DNA of 64,000 nucleotides from an uncultured Sphingomonas sp. GTDB taxonomy: Bacteria; Pseudomonadota; Alphaproteobacteria; Sphingomonadales; Sphingomonadaceae. Positions 55,222 through 64,000 of this stretch are shown here, in pieces. The notes beneath the pieces are model-generated. The model worked only from the letters and a program-made list of their open reading frames with translations, searched no databases and was not told the DNA's origin. The translations under genes were made by a program, and so were the position numbers. Within the stretch, counting starts at the first letter, position 1, and the number at the start of each line of letters is the position of its first letter. The DNA lies in contig CAJYKB010000083.1 of the NCBI GenBank assembly GCA_913774925.1, forward strand, positions 1-64,000, in the 5' to 3' direction.

Positions 55222-56865
55222 TCAGACCTGTACGATCACGACGTCGATGATCGGCTTCTTGCCGGTCCAGCGCGTCGCCACCTTGCGCACCGCGAGGCGC
55301 ACGTCCTCGCGCAGCCGCTCGCGGTCGCGCGGACGGCCCTGCATCGCGTCCTTGGCGGCCTCGACCGCATCCTCCAGGAACGGCTCGCGCTCCTCCTCGA
55401 CCGGGATGCCCTGGAAGCGGATCTCGGGCACGCCGCCGGCGCGACCGTTGCGGTCGACCGCGATCCCGACCGAGATCTGGCCGTTGACCGCGATGCGGCG
55501 GCGGTCGTTGATCGTGCCGCCGTCGGACGGCAGGATCACGTCGCCGTCCAGCACCAGCCGCCCGACCGGCGCGTTGCCGATCTTCTCGGGCTTTCCCGGT
55601 GCCAGCCGCACGATATCGCCGTTGGTCTGGACGAAGGCGTCGCGGATGCCCTGCGTCTGACCGTAGCGTGCGTGTTCCATCAGGTGGCGCATCTCGCCGT
55701 GCACCGGCAGCAGCACGCGCGGTCGCAGCCAGCCGTACATCTTCGCCAGTTCGGGGCGACCCGGATGGCCGGAGACGTGGACGTGCGCCTGCTTCTCGGT
55801 CACCATTTCCACGCCCTTGGCGGCGAGCTGATTCTGGATGCGGCCGATCGCGACCTCGTTGCCGGGGATCTGCTTCGACGAGAAGATCACCATGTCGCCC
55901 ATGTCGAGCTTGATCGGGTGCGAGCCGGCGGCGATCCGCGCCAGCGCGGCGCGCTCCTCACCCTGTCCGCCGGTCGCGACCACCAGCACCTTGTTGCGCG
56001 GCATCCGCATCGCGGAGTCCATGTCGATCGTGTCGGGGAAATCCTTCAGATACCCCGTCTGGCGCGCCACCTTGATGATCCGGTCGAGCGAGCGGCCGGT
56101 GACGCACAACTTGCGCCCGGTCTCCTGCGCCACCTTACCGAGCGTGGACAGCCGTGCCGCGTTGGATGCGAAGGTGGTGACGACCACGCGCCCGCGCGCA
56201 CGCCCCACGCTCTCCATCAACCCGTCGCGCACGCTCGCCTCGCTGGGCGAGGCGTCGTTGTTGAACACGTTGGTGGAATCGCACACCAGCACGTCGACGC
56301 CCTGGTCGCCGATCGCGGTCAATTCCGCGGGCGAGGCGGGCTTGCCGATCACCGGCGTGGGATCGAGCTTCCAGTCGCCGGTGTGGAAGACCTTGCCGGC
56401 CTTCGTTTCGATCAGCAGCGCATTAGCTTCGGGGATGGAGTGCGACAGCGGCACGACCTCGACCTTGAACGGGCCGACGTCGAACGACTTGCGCGCATGG
56501 ACCAGCCGGATCTTGACGCGATCCTCGATCCGCTCCTCCTCCAGCTTGCCGCGTACCAGCCCGGCGGTGAAGGGCGTGGCATAGATCGGCACGCCCAAGT
56601 CTTCGGCCAGATATGGCAGCGCGCCGATATGATCCTCGTGCCCGTGGGTCAGCACGATGCCGACCAGATCGCCCAGACGCTCCTCGATGAAGCGCAAATC
56701 GGGCAGGATCACGTCGATCCCGGGATAATGGCCATCGGCGAAGGTGACGCCGCAGTCGATCATCAGCCACTTGCCGGCATGGCCGTACAAGGTGACATTC
56801 ATGCCGATTTCGCCCGACCCGCCGAGCGCGCAGAAAAGGAGTTCGTTCTTTTGTGGAGTGGTCAT
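55222..56865 (-). CDS. rnj: ribonuclease J
   Basis: LLFCALGGSGEIGMNVTLYGH; GIVLTHGHEDHIGALPYL metallo-beta-lactamase; SGHPGRPELAKMYGWLRPRVLLPVHGE. Confidence 0.95.
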   Translation of the reverse strand: MTTPQKNELLFCALGGSGEIGMNVTLYGHAGKWLMIDCGVTFADGHYPGIDVILPDLRFIEERLGDLVGIVLTHGHEDHIGALPYLAEDLGVPIYATPFTAGLVRGKLEEERIEDRVKIRLVHARKSFDVGPFKVEVVPLSHSIPEANALLIETKAGKVFHTGDWKLDPTPVIGKPASPAELTAIGDQGVDVLVCDSTNVFNNDASPSEASVRDGLMESVGRARGRVVVTTFASNAARLSTLGKVAQETGRKLCVTGRSLDRIIKVARQTGYLKDFPDTIDMDSAMRMPRNKVLVVATGGQGEERAALARIAAGSHPIKLDMGDMVIFSSKQIPGNEVAIGRIQNQLAAKGVEMVTEKQAHVHVSGHPGRPELAKMYGWLRPRVLLPVHGEMRHLMEHARYGQTQGIRDAFVQTNGDIVRLAPGKPEKIGNAPVGRLVLDGDVILPSDGGTINDRRRIAVNGQISVGIAVDRNGRAGGVPEIRFQGIPVEEEREPFLEDAVEAAKDAMQGRPRDRERLREDVRLAVRKVATRWTGKKPIIDVVIVQV

Positions 56866-56964
56866 TTACGTCCTTCGTCCGTCGTCGCCGCGAGATCGTG
56901 AAATCTCCAGCCGCGAGACGTCATGTGGTGAATTGCCCGGAAAAAGGCGCCGGGCGGCGCAAAT

Positions 56965-57756
56965 TCATGATGCTATATGGGCGCGTTCCCACATGATCGC
57001 CAGCCCCTGGATCGTCAGGTCGGGCTCGATCGCGTCGAACACGTCGGTATGCTGCTCGAACAGGGTCGCGAGACCGCCTGTCGCGACGACCTTCACCGGG
57101 CGGCCGATCTCGCGCTTCATGCGCGCGACCAGGCCCTCGATCATCGCGATATAGCCCCAATAGACGCCGATATTCATCTGATCGACGGTGTTCCGCCCGA
57201 TCACGCTCATGTTGCCGCGCGGCGCCTCGATCGCGATGCGGGGCAGCTTGGCGGCGGCATTGACCAGCGCGTCGAGCGACAGGTTGATGCCCGGCGCGAT
57301 GATCCCGCCCTTGTACGCGCCCTTGAAGTCGGAGTGATCGACCGTGGTCGCGGTGCCGAAGTCGATGACGATCAGGTCGCCGGGATGGAGCGCGTGCGCC
57401 GCGATCGTGTTGACCGCGCGGTCAGCGCCCAGATTCTGCGGTTCGTCGACGTCGAGCGCCAGCCCCCATTCGACCGGCTTGCGTCCCGCGACCAGCGCGT
57501 CGGTCCTGAAATATTTGGACGCCAGCACCTCCAGATTGTGGAGCGCACGCGGCACCACGGTGGAGACGATCACCGCCTCGACATCGTCGCGGCTGAAGCC
57601 CTCCAGCGCGAGCAGCTGGCTGAGCCACACCGCATATTCGTCAGCGGTGCGGCGCGGGTCGGTGGCGATGCGCCAGCGCGCCTTGATCTCGCGCGTCCCG
57701 GCCTCGACCAGCGCGAAGACCAGGTTGGTGTTGCCGGCATCCACCGCAAGCAGCAT
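56965..57756 (-). CDS. coaX: type III pantothenate kinase
   Basis: [55 protein letters not shown]. Confidence 0.96.
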   Translation of the reverse strand: MLLAVDAGNTNLVFALVEAGTREIKARWRIATDPRRTADEYAVWLSQLLALEGFSRDDVEAVIVSTVVPRALHNLEVLASKYFRTDALVAGRKPVEWGLALDVDEPQNLGADRAVNTIAAHALHPGDLIVIDFGTATTVDHSDFKGAYKGGIIAPGINLSLDALVNAAAKLPRIAIEAPRGNMSVIGRNTVDQMNIGVYWGYIAMIEGLVARMKREIGRPVKVVATGGLATLFEQHTDVFDAIEPDLTIQGLAIMWERAHIAS

Positions 57757-57767
57757 GGCCTATCCTC

Positions 57768-58439
57768 TCATCCGACCAGAAACACGTCGCCGGCGTGAAT
57801 GACACGCGCCGCGCCGTCCGCCAAGCGGAGCACCAGCGCGCCGTCCGCGTCCAGCGTCTCGAACGTGCCGGGCACCTCCTCGCCATCGGGCAGGCGCGCC
57901 ACCAGCGGCGTGCCGGGCGCATGGGCGCGCTCGCGCCAGCGCTGGGTGACGGGGGCGAGCCCCTGCGTGCGCCACAAAGTCAGCCAGGCGCCGAACTGCG
58001 CAGCCAACGAGTCGAGGAAGGCCGCCGCGTCCAGCGTCGCGCCTTCCGCATGGAGGCTGGTGGTGGCGCGGTCGGCGAGGTCGGGATGATGGGCGATGTT
58101 GACGCCGATGCCGATAACAACCCATTCGCCGCTGCGCTCGAGCAGGATGCCGGACAGCTTGGCGCCTGCCATCAGCAGGTCGTTGGGCCATTTGAGCGCG
58201 AGCCGGCGCGCGCGATCCGCGGGGACGGCGAGGCGCACCGCCTCGTCCAGCGCCACCGCGGCGACCAGCGCCAGCGTGGGGGGCGGAGGATCGGAGGGCG
58301 CCAGTCGCACCAGCGTGCTGGCGAACAGATTGCCCTCGGGCGAGTCCCACGCCCTGCCCTGCCGCCCGCGACCCGCGGTCTGCCGCCGCGCCCGCAGCCA
58401 CAGCCCGTCCTCGCCCGCGCCGTCGCGGGCCAGCGTCAC
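57768..58439 (-). CDS. birA: biotin--[acetyl-CoA-carboxylase] ligase
   Basis: RRQTAGRGRQGRAWDSPEGNLFAST; LALKWPNDLLMAGAKLSGIL; VIGIGVNI; in-frame VEATGSTNADL extends upstream of the listed GTG start. Confidence 0.92.
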   Translation of the reverse strand: MTLARDGAGEDGLWLRARRQTAGRGRQGRAWDSPEGNLFASTLVRLAPSDPPPPTLALVAAVALDEAVRLAVPADRARRLALKWPNDLLMAGAKLSGILLERSGEWVVIGIGVNIAHHPDLADRATTSLHAEGATLDAAAFLDSLAAQFGAWLTLWRTQGLAPVTQRWRERAHAPGTPLVARLPDGEEVPGTFETLDADGALVLRLADGAARVIHAGDVFLVG

Positions 58440-58500
58440 CAGATCGGCGTTGGTCGAGCCTGTGGCCTCGACCGTGACGATGCGGGTCAGCGCGCGTCCC

Positions 58501-59961
58501 TCAGAACAGGCTGCGCGCGGCGGCCAGCGTCCAGCCCGACAGCAGCGGGATCGCCAGATAGCCGAGCGGCGAGACGATCACCGCCGCGACCGCGATCAGC
58601 CCCCCCTCCAGCGCATCGCCCTCGCCATAGGCCGCAGCCGGCTCGTCGAAGTACATCGTCTTGACGACGCGCAGATAATAATAGGCGCCGATCACGCTCA
58701 TCGCGATGCCGACCACCGCCAGCGGGAACAGCCCCGCCTCGACCGCGGCGTAGAAGACCGCGAACTTGGCGTAGAAGCCGAACAGCGGCGGGATGCCGGC
58801 GAGCGAGAACATGAACATCGCCATCGCCGCGGCCAGCCCGGGCCGCGTGCGCGACAAGCCAGCGAGGCTCGCGATCGTCTCGACCGGCTGGCCCTCGGCG
58901 TCGCGCATCTGGAGCACGACCAGGAAGCTGCCCAGCGTCATCGCGATATAGATCGTCAGATAGGTCATCACCGACGCAACGCCCGCCTCGGTCCCCGCGG
59001 CGAGGCCGATCAGCGCGAAGCCGATGTTGTTGATCGACGAATAGGCGAGCAGCCGCTTGATGTTCTGCTGCCCGATCGCGGCGACCGCACCCAGCAGGAT
59101 TGAGGCGAGCGCGGCGAAGATGACGATCTGGCGCCACTGCGCCTCCGCCGGCCCCATCGCCTCGACCGCGACGCGCACACCCAGCGCCATGGCGGCGACC
59201 TTGGGCGCGGAGGCGAAGAACGCCGTGACCGGGGTCGGCGCGCCTTCGTACACATCGGGCGTCCACATGTGGAACGGCACCGCCGACATCTTGAACGCCA
59301 GCCCCGCGAAGACGAACACCAGCCCGAACAGCAGCCCGATCGACTTGCCGTTGCCAGTCAGCGGTGCCGCGGCATAGGCGCCCGCGATCTCGTCGAACAG
59401 CGTCGAGCCGGTGAAGCCGTAGACCAGGCTGATGCCGTAGAGCAGGATGCCCGAGGCCAGCGCGCCGAGAACGAAATACTTGAGGCCGGCCTCCGCCGAG
59501 CGCGTGTCCTGCCGCATGAAGCTGGCCAGCACGTAGGCGGCGAGGCTCTGCAGCTCGAGCCCGACGTACAGCGTCAGCAGGTCGGCCGCGGACACCATGA
59601 TCCCCATGCCGCACGCGGACAGCAGGATCAGCACCGGATATTCGGGGCGCAGATTGTCGCCCGCGGTACGCCGGAAGAAGTCGGGCGCCATCACCACCGC
59701 GACCGCGGCGGCAATGTAGATCAGCACCTTGGCAAAGGCGGCGAAGGCATCCGCGCGGTATAGCCCGTCGAACGCCGCGCCGCCCGACGACGCCGGCCCG
59801 ATCAGCGCGACGCACGCCCCCGCCAGCACCGCGACCGCGGCCCAGGACACCGCACGCGTCGCGGCCGGGCCGCCCCAGGCGGACACCAGCATCAGCGCGA
59901 TCGCGCCCAGCCCCAGCACCAGCTCGGGCAGCGTCATCGCAAGATTGGCGGCGTAGCTCAT
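58501..59961 (-). CDS. nuoN: NADH-quinone oxidoreductase subunit N
   Basis: Membrane subunit; LKYFVLGALASGILLYGISLVYG; KRLLAYSSINNIGFALIG; in nuo order. Confidence 0.96.
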   Translation of the reverse strand: MSYAANLAMTLPELVLGLGAIALMLVSAWGGPAATRAVSWAAVAVLAGACVALIGPASSGGAAFDGLYRADAFAAFAKVLIYIAAAVAVVMAPDFFRRTAGDNLRPEYPVLILLSACGMGIMVSAADLLTLYVGLELQSLAAYVLASFMRQDTRSAEAGLKYFVLGALASGILLYGISLVYGFTGSTLFDEIAGAYAAAPLTGNGKSIGLLFGLVFVFAGLAFKMSAVPFHMWTPDVYEGAPTPVTAFFASAPKVAAMALGVRVAVEAMGPAEAQWRQIVIFAALASILLGAVAAIGQQNIKRLLAYSSINNIGFALIGLAAGTEAGVASVMTYLTIYIAMTLGSFLVVLQMRDAEGQPVETIASLAGLSRTRPGLAAAMAMFMFSLAGIPPLFGFYAKFAVFYAAVEAGLFPLAVVGIAMSVIGAYYYLRVVKTMYFDEPAAAYGEGDALEGGLIAVAAVIVSPLGYLAIPLLSGWTLAAARSLF

Positions 59962-61499
59962 CAGTGTGCGCTCCCATGCGCAGGCGTTTCGGCATCGGCG
60001 GTGGAGATGACGCCCGTGCCCTTCGTCGGCCTGGAGTCACCGGCAGGCTTGGCGCGGTCGATGCGCGCCAGCAGGATCTGCGTATCCTTGCGCATCGGCG
60101 CCAGGAAGCTCTCCGGATACACGCCCATCCACAGCACCGCCGCCGCGATCGGCGCCAGCAGCCATAGCTCGCGCGAGCTGAGGTCCGGCATCGAGCGCAC
60201 CTCGTCCGACGTGATCTCGCCGAAGACGACGCGGCGATAGAGGTACAGCATGTACGCCGCGCCCAGGATGATGCCCGTCGTGCACAGCAGCGCGATCGTG
60301 GTCGAGACCTGGTACGTCCCCATCAGGCTCAGGATCTCGCCGACGAAGTTGCTGGTGCCCGGCAGCCCGATCGAGGCCATGGTGAACAGCAGGAACAGCA
60401 GCGCATAGCGCGGCATGTTGATCGCAAGGCCGCCATAACGGCTGATCTCACGGGTGTGGAGCCGGTCGTAGATGACGCCGACGCACAGGAACAGCGCGCC
60501 CGATACCAGGCCGTGGCCCAGCATCACCATCATCGCACCCTCGATCCCCTGCGCATTGAACGCGAACAGGCCGATCGTCACGATCGCCATGTGCGCGACC
60601 GAGGAATAAGCGATCAGCTTCTTCATGTCCGACTGCACCAGCGCGACGAGGCTGGTGTAGATCACCGCCACCGCCGACAGACCGAAGACCAGCCACACGA
60701 GGCTCGCCGACGCTTCCGGGAACATCGGCAGGCTGAACCGCAGGAAGCCGTAGCCGCCGAGCTTCAGCAGCACGCCCGCCAGGATCACCGACCCCGCGGT
60801 CGGCGCCTGCACGTGCGCGTCCGGCAGCCAGGTGTGTACCGGCCACATCGGCATCTTCACCGCGAACGACGCGAAGAAGGCGAGCCACAGCCACGTCTGC
60901 ACCTGCGGCGGGAAATCGTAGTTCAGCAGCACCGGGATGCTGGTCGTCCCCGCGGTGATGCTCATGTAGAGCATCGCAACGAACATCAGCAACGAGCCGA
61001 GCAGCGTGTACAGGAAGAACTTGTACGACGCATAGATGCGGTTCGCGCCCCCCCAGATACCGATGATGAGGAACATCGGGATCAGGCCGGCTTCGAAGAA
61101 GATGTAGAACAGGAACAGGTCCTGCGCCGCGAAGGTGCCGATCATCAGCACCTCGGTAAGCAGGAACGCTGCCATATATTCCGGCACGCGCTTCTCGATC
61201 GCCTGCCAGCTGGCGCCGATGCAGATCGGCATCAGGAACACGCTGAGCGCGATCAGCAGCAAAGCATAGCCGTCGATGCCCAACGCCCAGGCGAAGCGGC
61301 CGAAGACCGGGGCATATTCGACAAACTGCCACTGCGCGCCGCCGACGTCGAACGACAGCCACAGCACGACGCCGAGCGCCAGATCGGCCAGCGTCGCGGC
61401 GAGCGCGGTCATGCGCGCGGCCTGGGGAGAGAGGAAGAGGCAGACGACCGCGGCCACGGCCGGGATCGCGAGCATCAGCGACAGGATCGGGAACGACAC
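59961..61499 (-). CDS. nuoM: NADH-quinone oxidoreductase subunit M
   Basis: [51 protein letters not shown]. Confidence 0.97.
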   Translation of the reverse strand: MSFPILSLMLAIPAVAAVVCLFLSPQAARMTALAATLADLALGVVLWLSFDVGGAQWQFVEYAPVFGRFAWALGIDGYALLLIALSVFLMPICIGASWQAIEKRVPEYMAAFLLTEVLMIGTFAAQDLFLFYIFFEAGLIPMFLIIGIWGGANRIYASYKFFLYTLLGSLLMFVAMLYMSITAGTTSIPVLLNYDFPPQVQTWLWLAFFASFAVKMPMWPVHTWLPDAHVQAPTAGSVILAGVLLKLGGYGFLRFSLPMFPEASASLVWLVFGLSAVAVIYTSLVALVQSDMKKLIAYSSVAHMAIVTIGLFAFNAQGIEGAMMVMLGHGLVSGALFLCVGVIYDRLHTREISRYGGLAINMPRYALLFLLFTMASIGLPGTSNFVGEILSLMGTYQVSTTIALLCTTGIILGAAYMLYLYRRVVFGEITSDEVRSMPDLSSRELWLLAPIAAAVLWMGVYPESFLAPMRKDTQILLARIDRAKPAGDSRPTKGTGVISTADAETPAHGSAH

Positions 61500-61512
61500 G
61501 TTACTGACCCCC

Positions 61513-63618
61513 TCAGCCCGCGATCGCCCAGGTGATCGCGGCGGTAAGCCCGATCAGCATGACGAAGGCATAGGTATATACATATCCGGTTTGCAGGCGC
61601 GCGGTGACGCGGCTGCCCATCTGCACCACCCAGGCCGATCCGTTCGGCCCGAAGCGGTCGATCGTCCCCTCGTCACCACGATGCCACAACAGGCGGCCGA
61701 TCGCGAAGGCGGGGCGGACGAACAGGAAGTGATACAGTTCGTCGAAATACCATTTCCGCAGCAGGAACTGGTAGATCGGCTGGAAGGTATCGACGAACTT
61801 CGCCGGGAAGGACGGCGACTTGAGGTACGCGGCCCAGGCGATCAGCAGCCCGGTCAGCATCACGATCGTCGCGGCCAGCTTCACCAGCAGCGGTACGCCA
61901 TGCATTTCATGCATCAGATGCCCGTTGAAGAATAGCGCACCCTTCCAGAACTCGCCCGCCGTCTCCGGCTCGATGAACCAGCCGTGGAAGACGAAGCCCG
62001 CGGCGACCGCGCCGATCGACAGCACAATCAGCGGGATCAGCATCGGCAACGGGCTCTCGTGCGGGTGATAGCCGCCGGTCCCGGTCGGGATTTCGTTGAA
62101 GCCGCGCGTCTCGACGTGCGGCGTATGGCCCGCGTCTTCCTCGGCGGCCTCGCCATGATGCGCCTCGGCCGCATGGTCGTGCGCGTGATCGTCGTGATGC
62201 GCATGGTCATGGCCATGGGCATCGTGAAGCGCGTGCTGGATATGCTCCGACGCGGCCCAGCGCGGCGTGCCCCAGAAGGTAAGGAACATCAGACGCCACG
62301 AATAAAAGCTGGTCAGCAGCGCGGCGAACACGCCCACCATCGACGCGACCGGCGATCCGGCGGCCCAGGCCACCTCGATGATCGCGTCCTTCGAGTGATA
62401 GCCCGCGAACCCGCCGATGCCGTAGATGCCGACGCCGGTGATCGCGAGCGTCCCCAGCAGCATCGCCCAGAAGGTGACCGGGATCGCCTTCCGCAGGCCG
62501 CCGTAGAAGCGCATGTCCTGCTCGTGGTGCATCGCGTGGATCACCGAGCCCGCGCCCAGGAACAGCAGCGCCTTGAAGAAGGCGTGCGTAAACAGGTGGA
62601 ACATCGCCGCGCCATACGCACCGACACCCGCCGCGAAGAACATGTAGCCCAGCTGCGAACAGGTCGAATAGGCGATCACGCGTTTGATGTCGGTTTGCGT
62701 CGTGCCGACGGTCGCGGCGAACAGGCAGGTCGCGGCGCCGATGAAGGTGATGAACCCCATCGCGGTCGGCGACGTCTGGAACATCGGCGACAGGCGGCAC
62801 ACCATGAAGACGCCCGCGGTCACCATCGTAGCGGCGTGGATCAGCGCCGACACCGGGGTGGGCCCCTCCATCGCGTCGGGAAGCCAGGTGTGGAGGCCCA
62901 GCTGCGCCGACTTGCCCATCGCGCCGACGAACAGCAGCAGGCAGATGACCGTCATCGTGTCGGCACGGAACCACAGGAACCCGATCGTCGAGCCGGCCAT
63001 CGACGGCGCCGCGGCCAGGATCGCGGGGATCGAGACGGTGTCGAAGACCAGATACGTCGCGAAGATGCCGAGCATGAAGCCCAGGTCGCCGACGCGGTTG
63101 ACGACGAACGCCTTGATCGCGGCGGCATTGGCGCTGGGCTTGCGGAACCAGAACCCGATCAGCAGGTAGCTGGCGAGGCCGACGCCTTCCCAGCCGAAGA
63201 ACATCTGGATCAGATTGTCCGCGGTCACCAGCATCAGCATCGCGAAGGTGAACAGCGACAGATAGGCGAAGAAGCGCGGCTGGTCCGGGTCCTCGCTCAT
63301 ATAGCCCCAGCTATAGAGGTGGACGAGCGCCGAGACGCTGGTGATGACCACCAGCATGACCGCGGTCAGCGCATCGACCCGCAACGCCCAGGACACGTCG
63401 AACGTGCCCGAGGTGATGAAGTGGAGCACCGGCACGACGGTCGCGGTGCTGGTCTCCATCAGATAGCCGATGAACACCGGCCACGACAAAGCGCACGAGA
63501 CGAACAGCGCGCCCGTGGTGATCGCCTTGGGCAGCGTCGCGCCGAACGACTTGTTGGCGAAGCCCGCGACGACCGCCGCGACCAGCGGCAGGAAGACGAT
63601 GAAGAGGATCGGGTGCAC
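61513..63618 (-). CDS. nuoL: NADH-quinone oxidoreductase subunit L
   Basis: [72 protein letters not shown]. Confidence 0.97.
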   Translation of the reverse strand: MHPILFIVFLPLVAAVVAGFANKSFGATLPKAITTGALFVSCALSWPVFIGYLMETSTATVVPVLHFITSGTFDVSWALRVDALTAVMLVVITSVSALVHLYSWGYMSEDPDQPRFFAYLSLFTFAMLMLVTADNLIQMFFGWEGVGLASYLLIGFWFRKPSANAAAIKAFVVNRVGDLGFMLGIFATYLVFDTVSIPAILAAAPSMAGSTIGFLWFRADTMTVICLLLFVGAMGKSAQLGLHTWLPDAMEGPTPVSALIHAATMVTAGVFMVCRLSPMFQTSPTAMGFITFIGAATCLFAATVGTTQTDIKRVIAYSTCSQLGYMFFAAGVGAYGAAMFHLFTHAFFKALLFLGAGSVIHAMHHEQDMRFYGGLRKAIPVTFWAMLLGTLAITGVGIYGIGGFAGYHSKDAIIEVAWAAGSPVASMVGVFAALLTSFYSWRLMFLTFWGTPRWAASEHIQHALHDAHGHDHAHHDDHAHDHAAEAHHGEAAEEDAGHTPHVETRGFNEIPTGTGGYHPHESPLPMLIPLIVLSIGAVAAGFVFHGWFIEPETAGEFWKGALFFNGHLMHEMHGVPLLVKLAATIVMLTGLLIAWAAYLKSPSFPAKFVDTFQPIYQFLLRKWYFDELYHFLFVRPAFAIGRLLWHRGDEGTIDRFGPNGSAWVVQMGSRVTARLQTGYVYTYAFVMLIGLTAAITWAIAG

Positions 63619-63625
63619 GGAGATC

Positions 63626-63940
63626 TTACCCCTTCATCCGGCTGGGATCGTCGACCGAGATGGAGCCGCGGCCGCGGAAGAAGATGACGATGATGGCGAG
63701 ACCGATCGCGGACTCGCCCGCGGCGACCGTCAGCACGAACATCGCGAACACCTGCCCCACCAAGTCCTGCAACGCCGCCGAGAAGGCGACGAGGTTGATG
63801 TTCACCGCAAGCAGGATCAGCTCGATCGCCATCAGGATGACGATGATGTTCTTGCGGTTCAGGAAGATGCCCAGCACCCCCATCGTGAACAGCAGTGCCG
63901 CCACGACGAGATAGTGGAGCAGGCCCACGCCACCACTCAC
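63626..63940 (-). CDS. nuoK: NADH-quinone oxidoreductase subunit K
   Basis: [55 protein letters not shown] start. Confidence 0.95.
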   Translation of the reverse strand: MSGGVGLLHYLVVAALLFTMGVLGIFLNRKNIIVILMAIELILLAVNINLVAFSAALQDLVGQVFAMFVLTVAAGESAIGLAIIVIFFRGRGSISVDDPSRMKG

Positions 63941-64000
63941 AGCTGCACCCCCTGCCCCACGTCGGGCTTCATGTTGCGCGTCGCATCCTGCGGACGCCGC
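63937..64000 (-). CDS. nuoJ: NADH-quinone oxidoreductase subunit J, C-terminal end only (truncated by window edge)
   Basis: Minus strand translates to [20 protein letters not shown], a NuoJ-like C-terminus overlapping the nuoK start. Confidence 0.75.
   Translation of the reverse strand, partial: RRPQDATRNMKPDVGQGVQL

Overview
GC-rich chromosomal segment of a sphingomonad-type alphaproteobacterium, judged from gene content and protein style. Most of it is housekeeping genes: folE/folM-like/folB, rsmI-yraN-gshB, xerC, priA, thiSG, aroQ, accBC, purL, eno, greA, carAB, dnaG-rpoD, nadC, rnj, coaX, birA and the nuoJ-N end of complex I. There is one complete tRNA-Arg(CCT). I saw no rRNA, CRISPR array, prophage, transposase or obvious defence island. 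The observations most worth following up are: (1) hemW is split by one in-frame amber codon (7729-7731), with intact homologous sequence continuing in the same frame; (2) a small Tudor-like (DUF2945) gene next to a SWIB gene with a Lys/Ala-rich tail; (3) an embedded ThiS-ThiG fusion whose ThiS Gly-Gly is not at a free C-terminus; (4) a family of REP/MITE-like inverted repeats at gene 3' ends, including one nested copy, a shared tag sequence and a large inverted repeat upstream of dnaG; (5) a chromosomal APH(3')-like kinase with intact motifs directly behind greA; (6) a MoxR ATPase and CoxE-type VWA protein separated by an AraC-like regulator and a CHAP protein; (7) a four-gene small membrane/stress protein module. 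All family calls come from reading the translated proteins; no database search was run.
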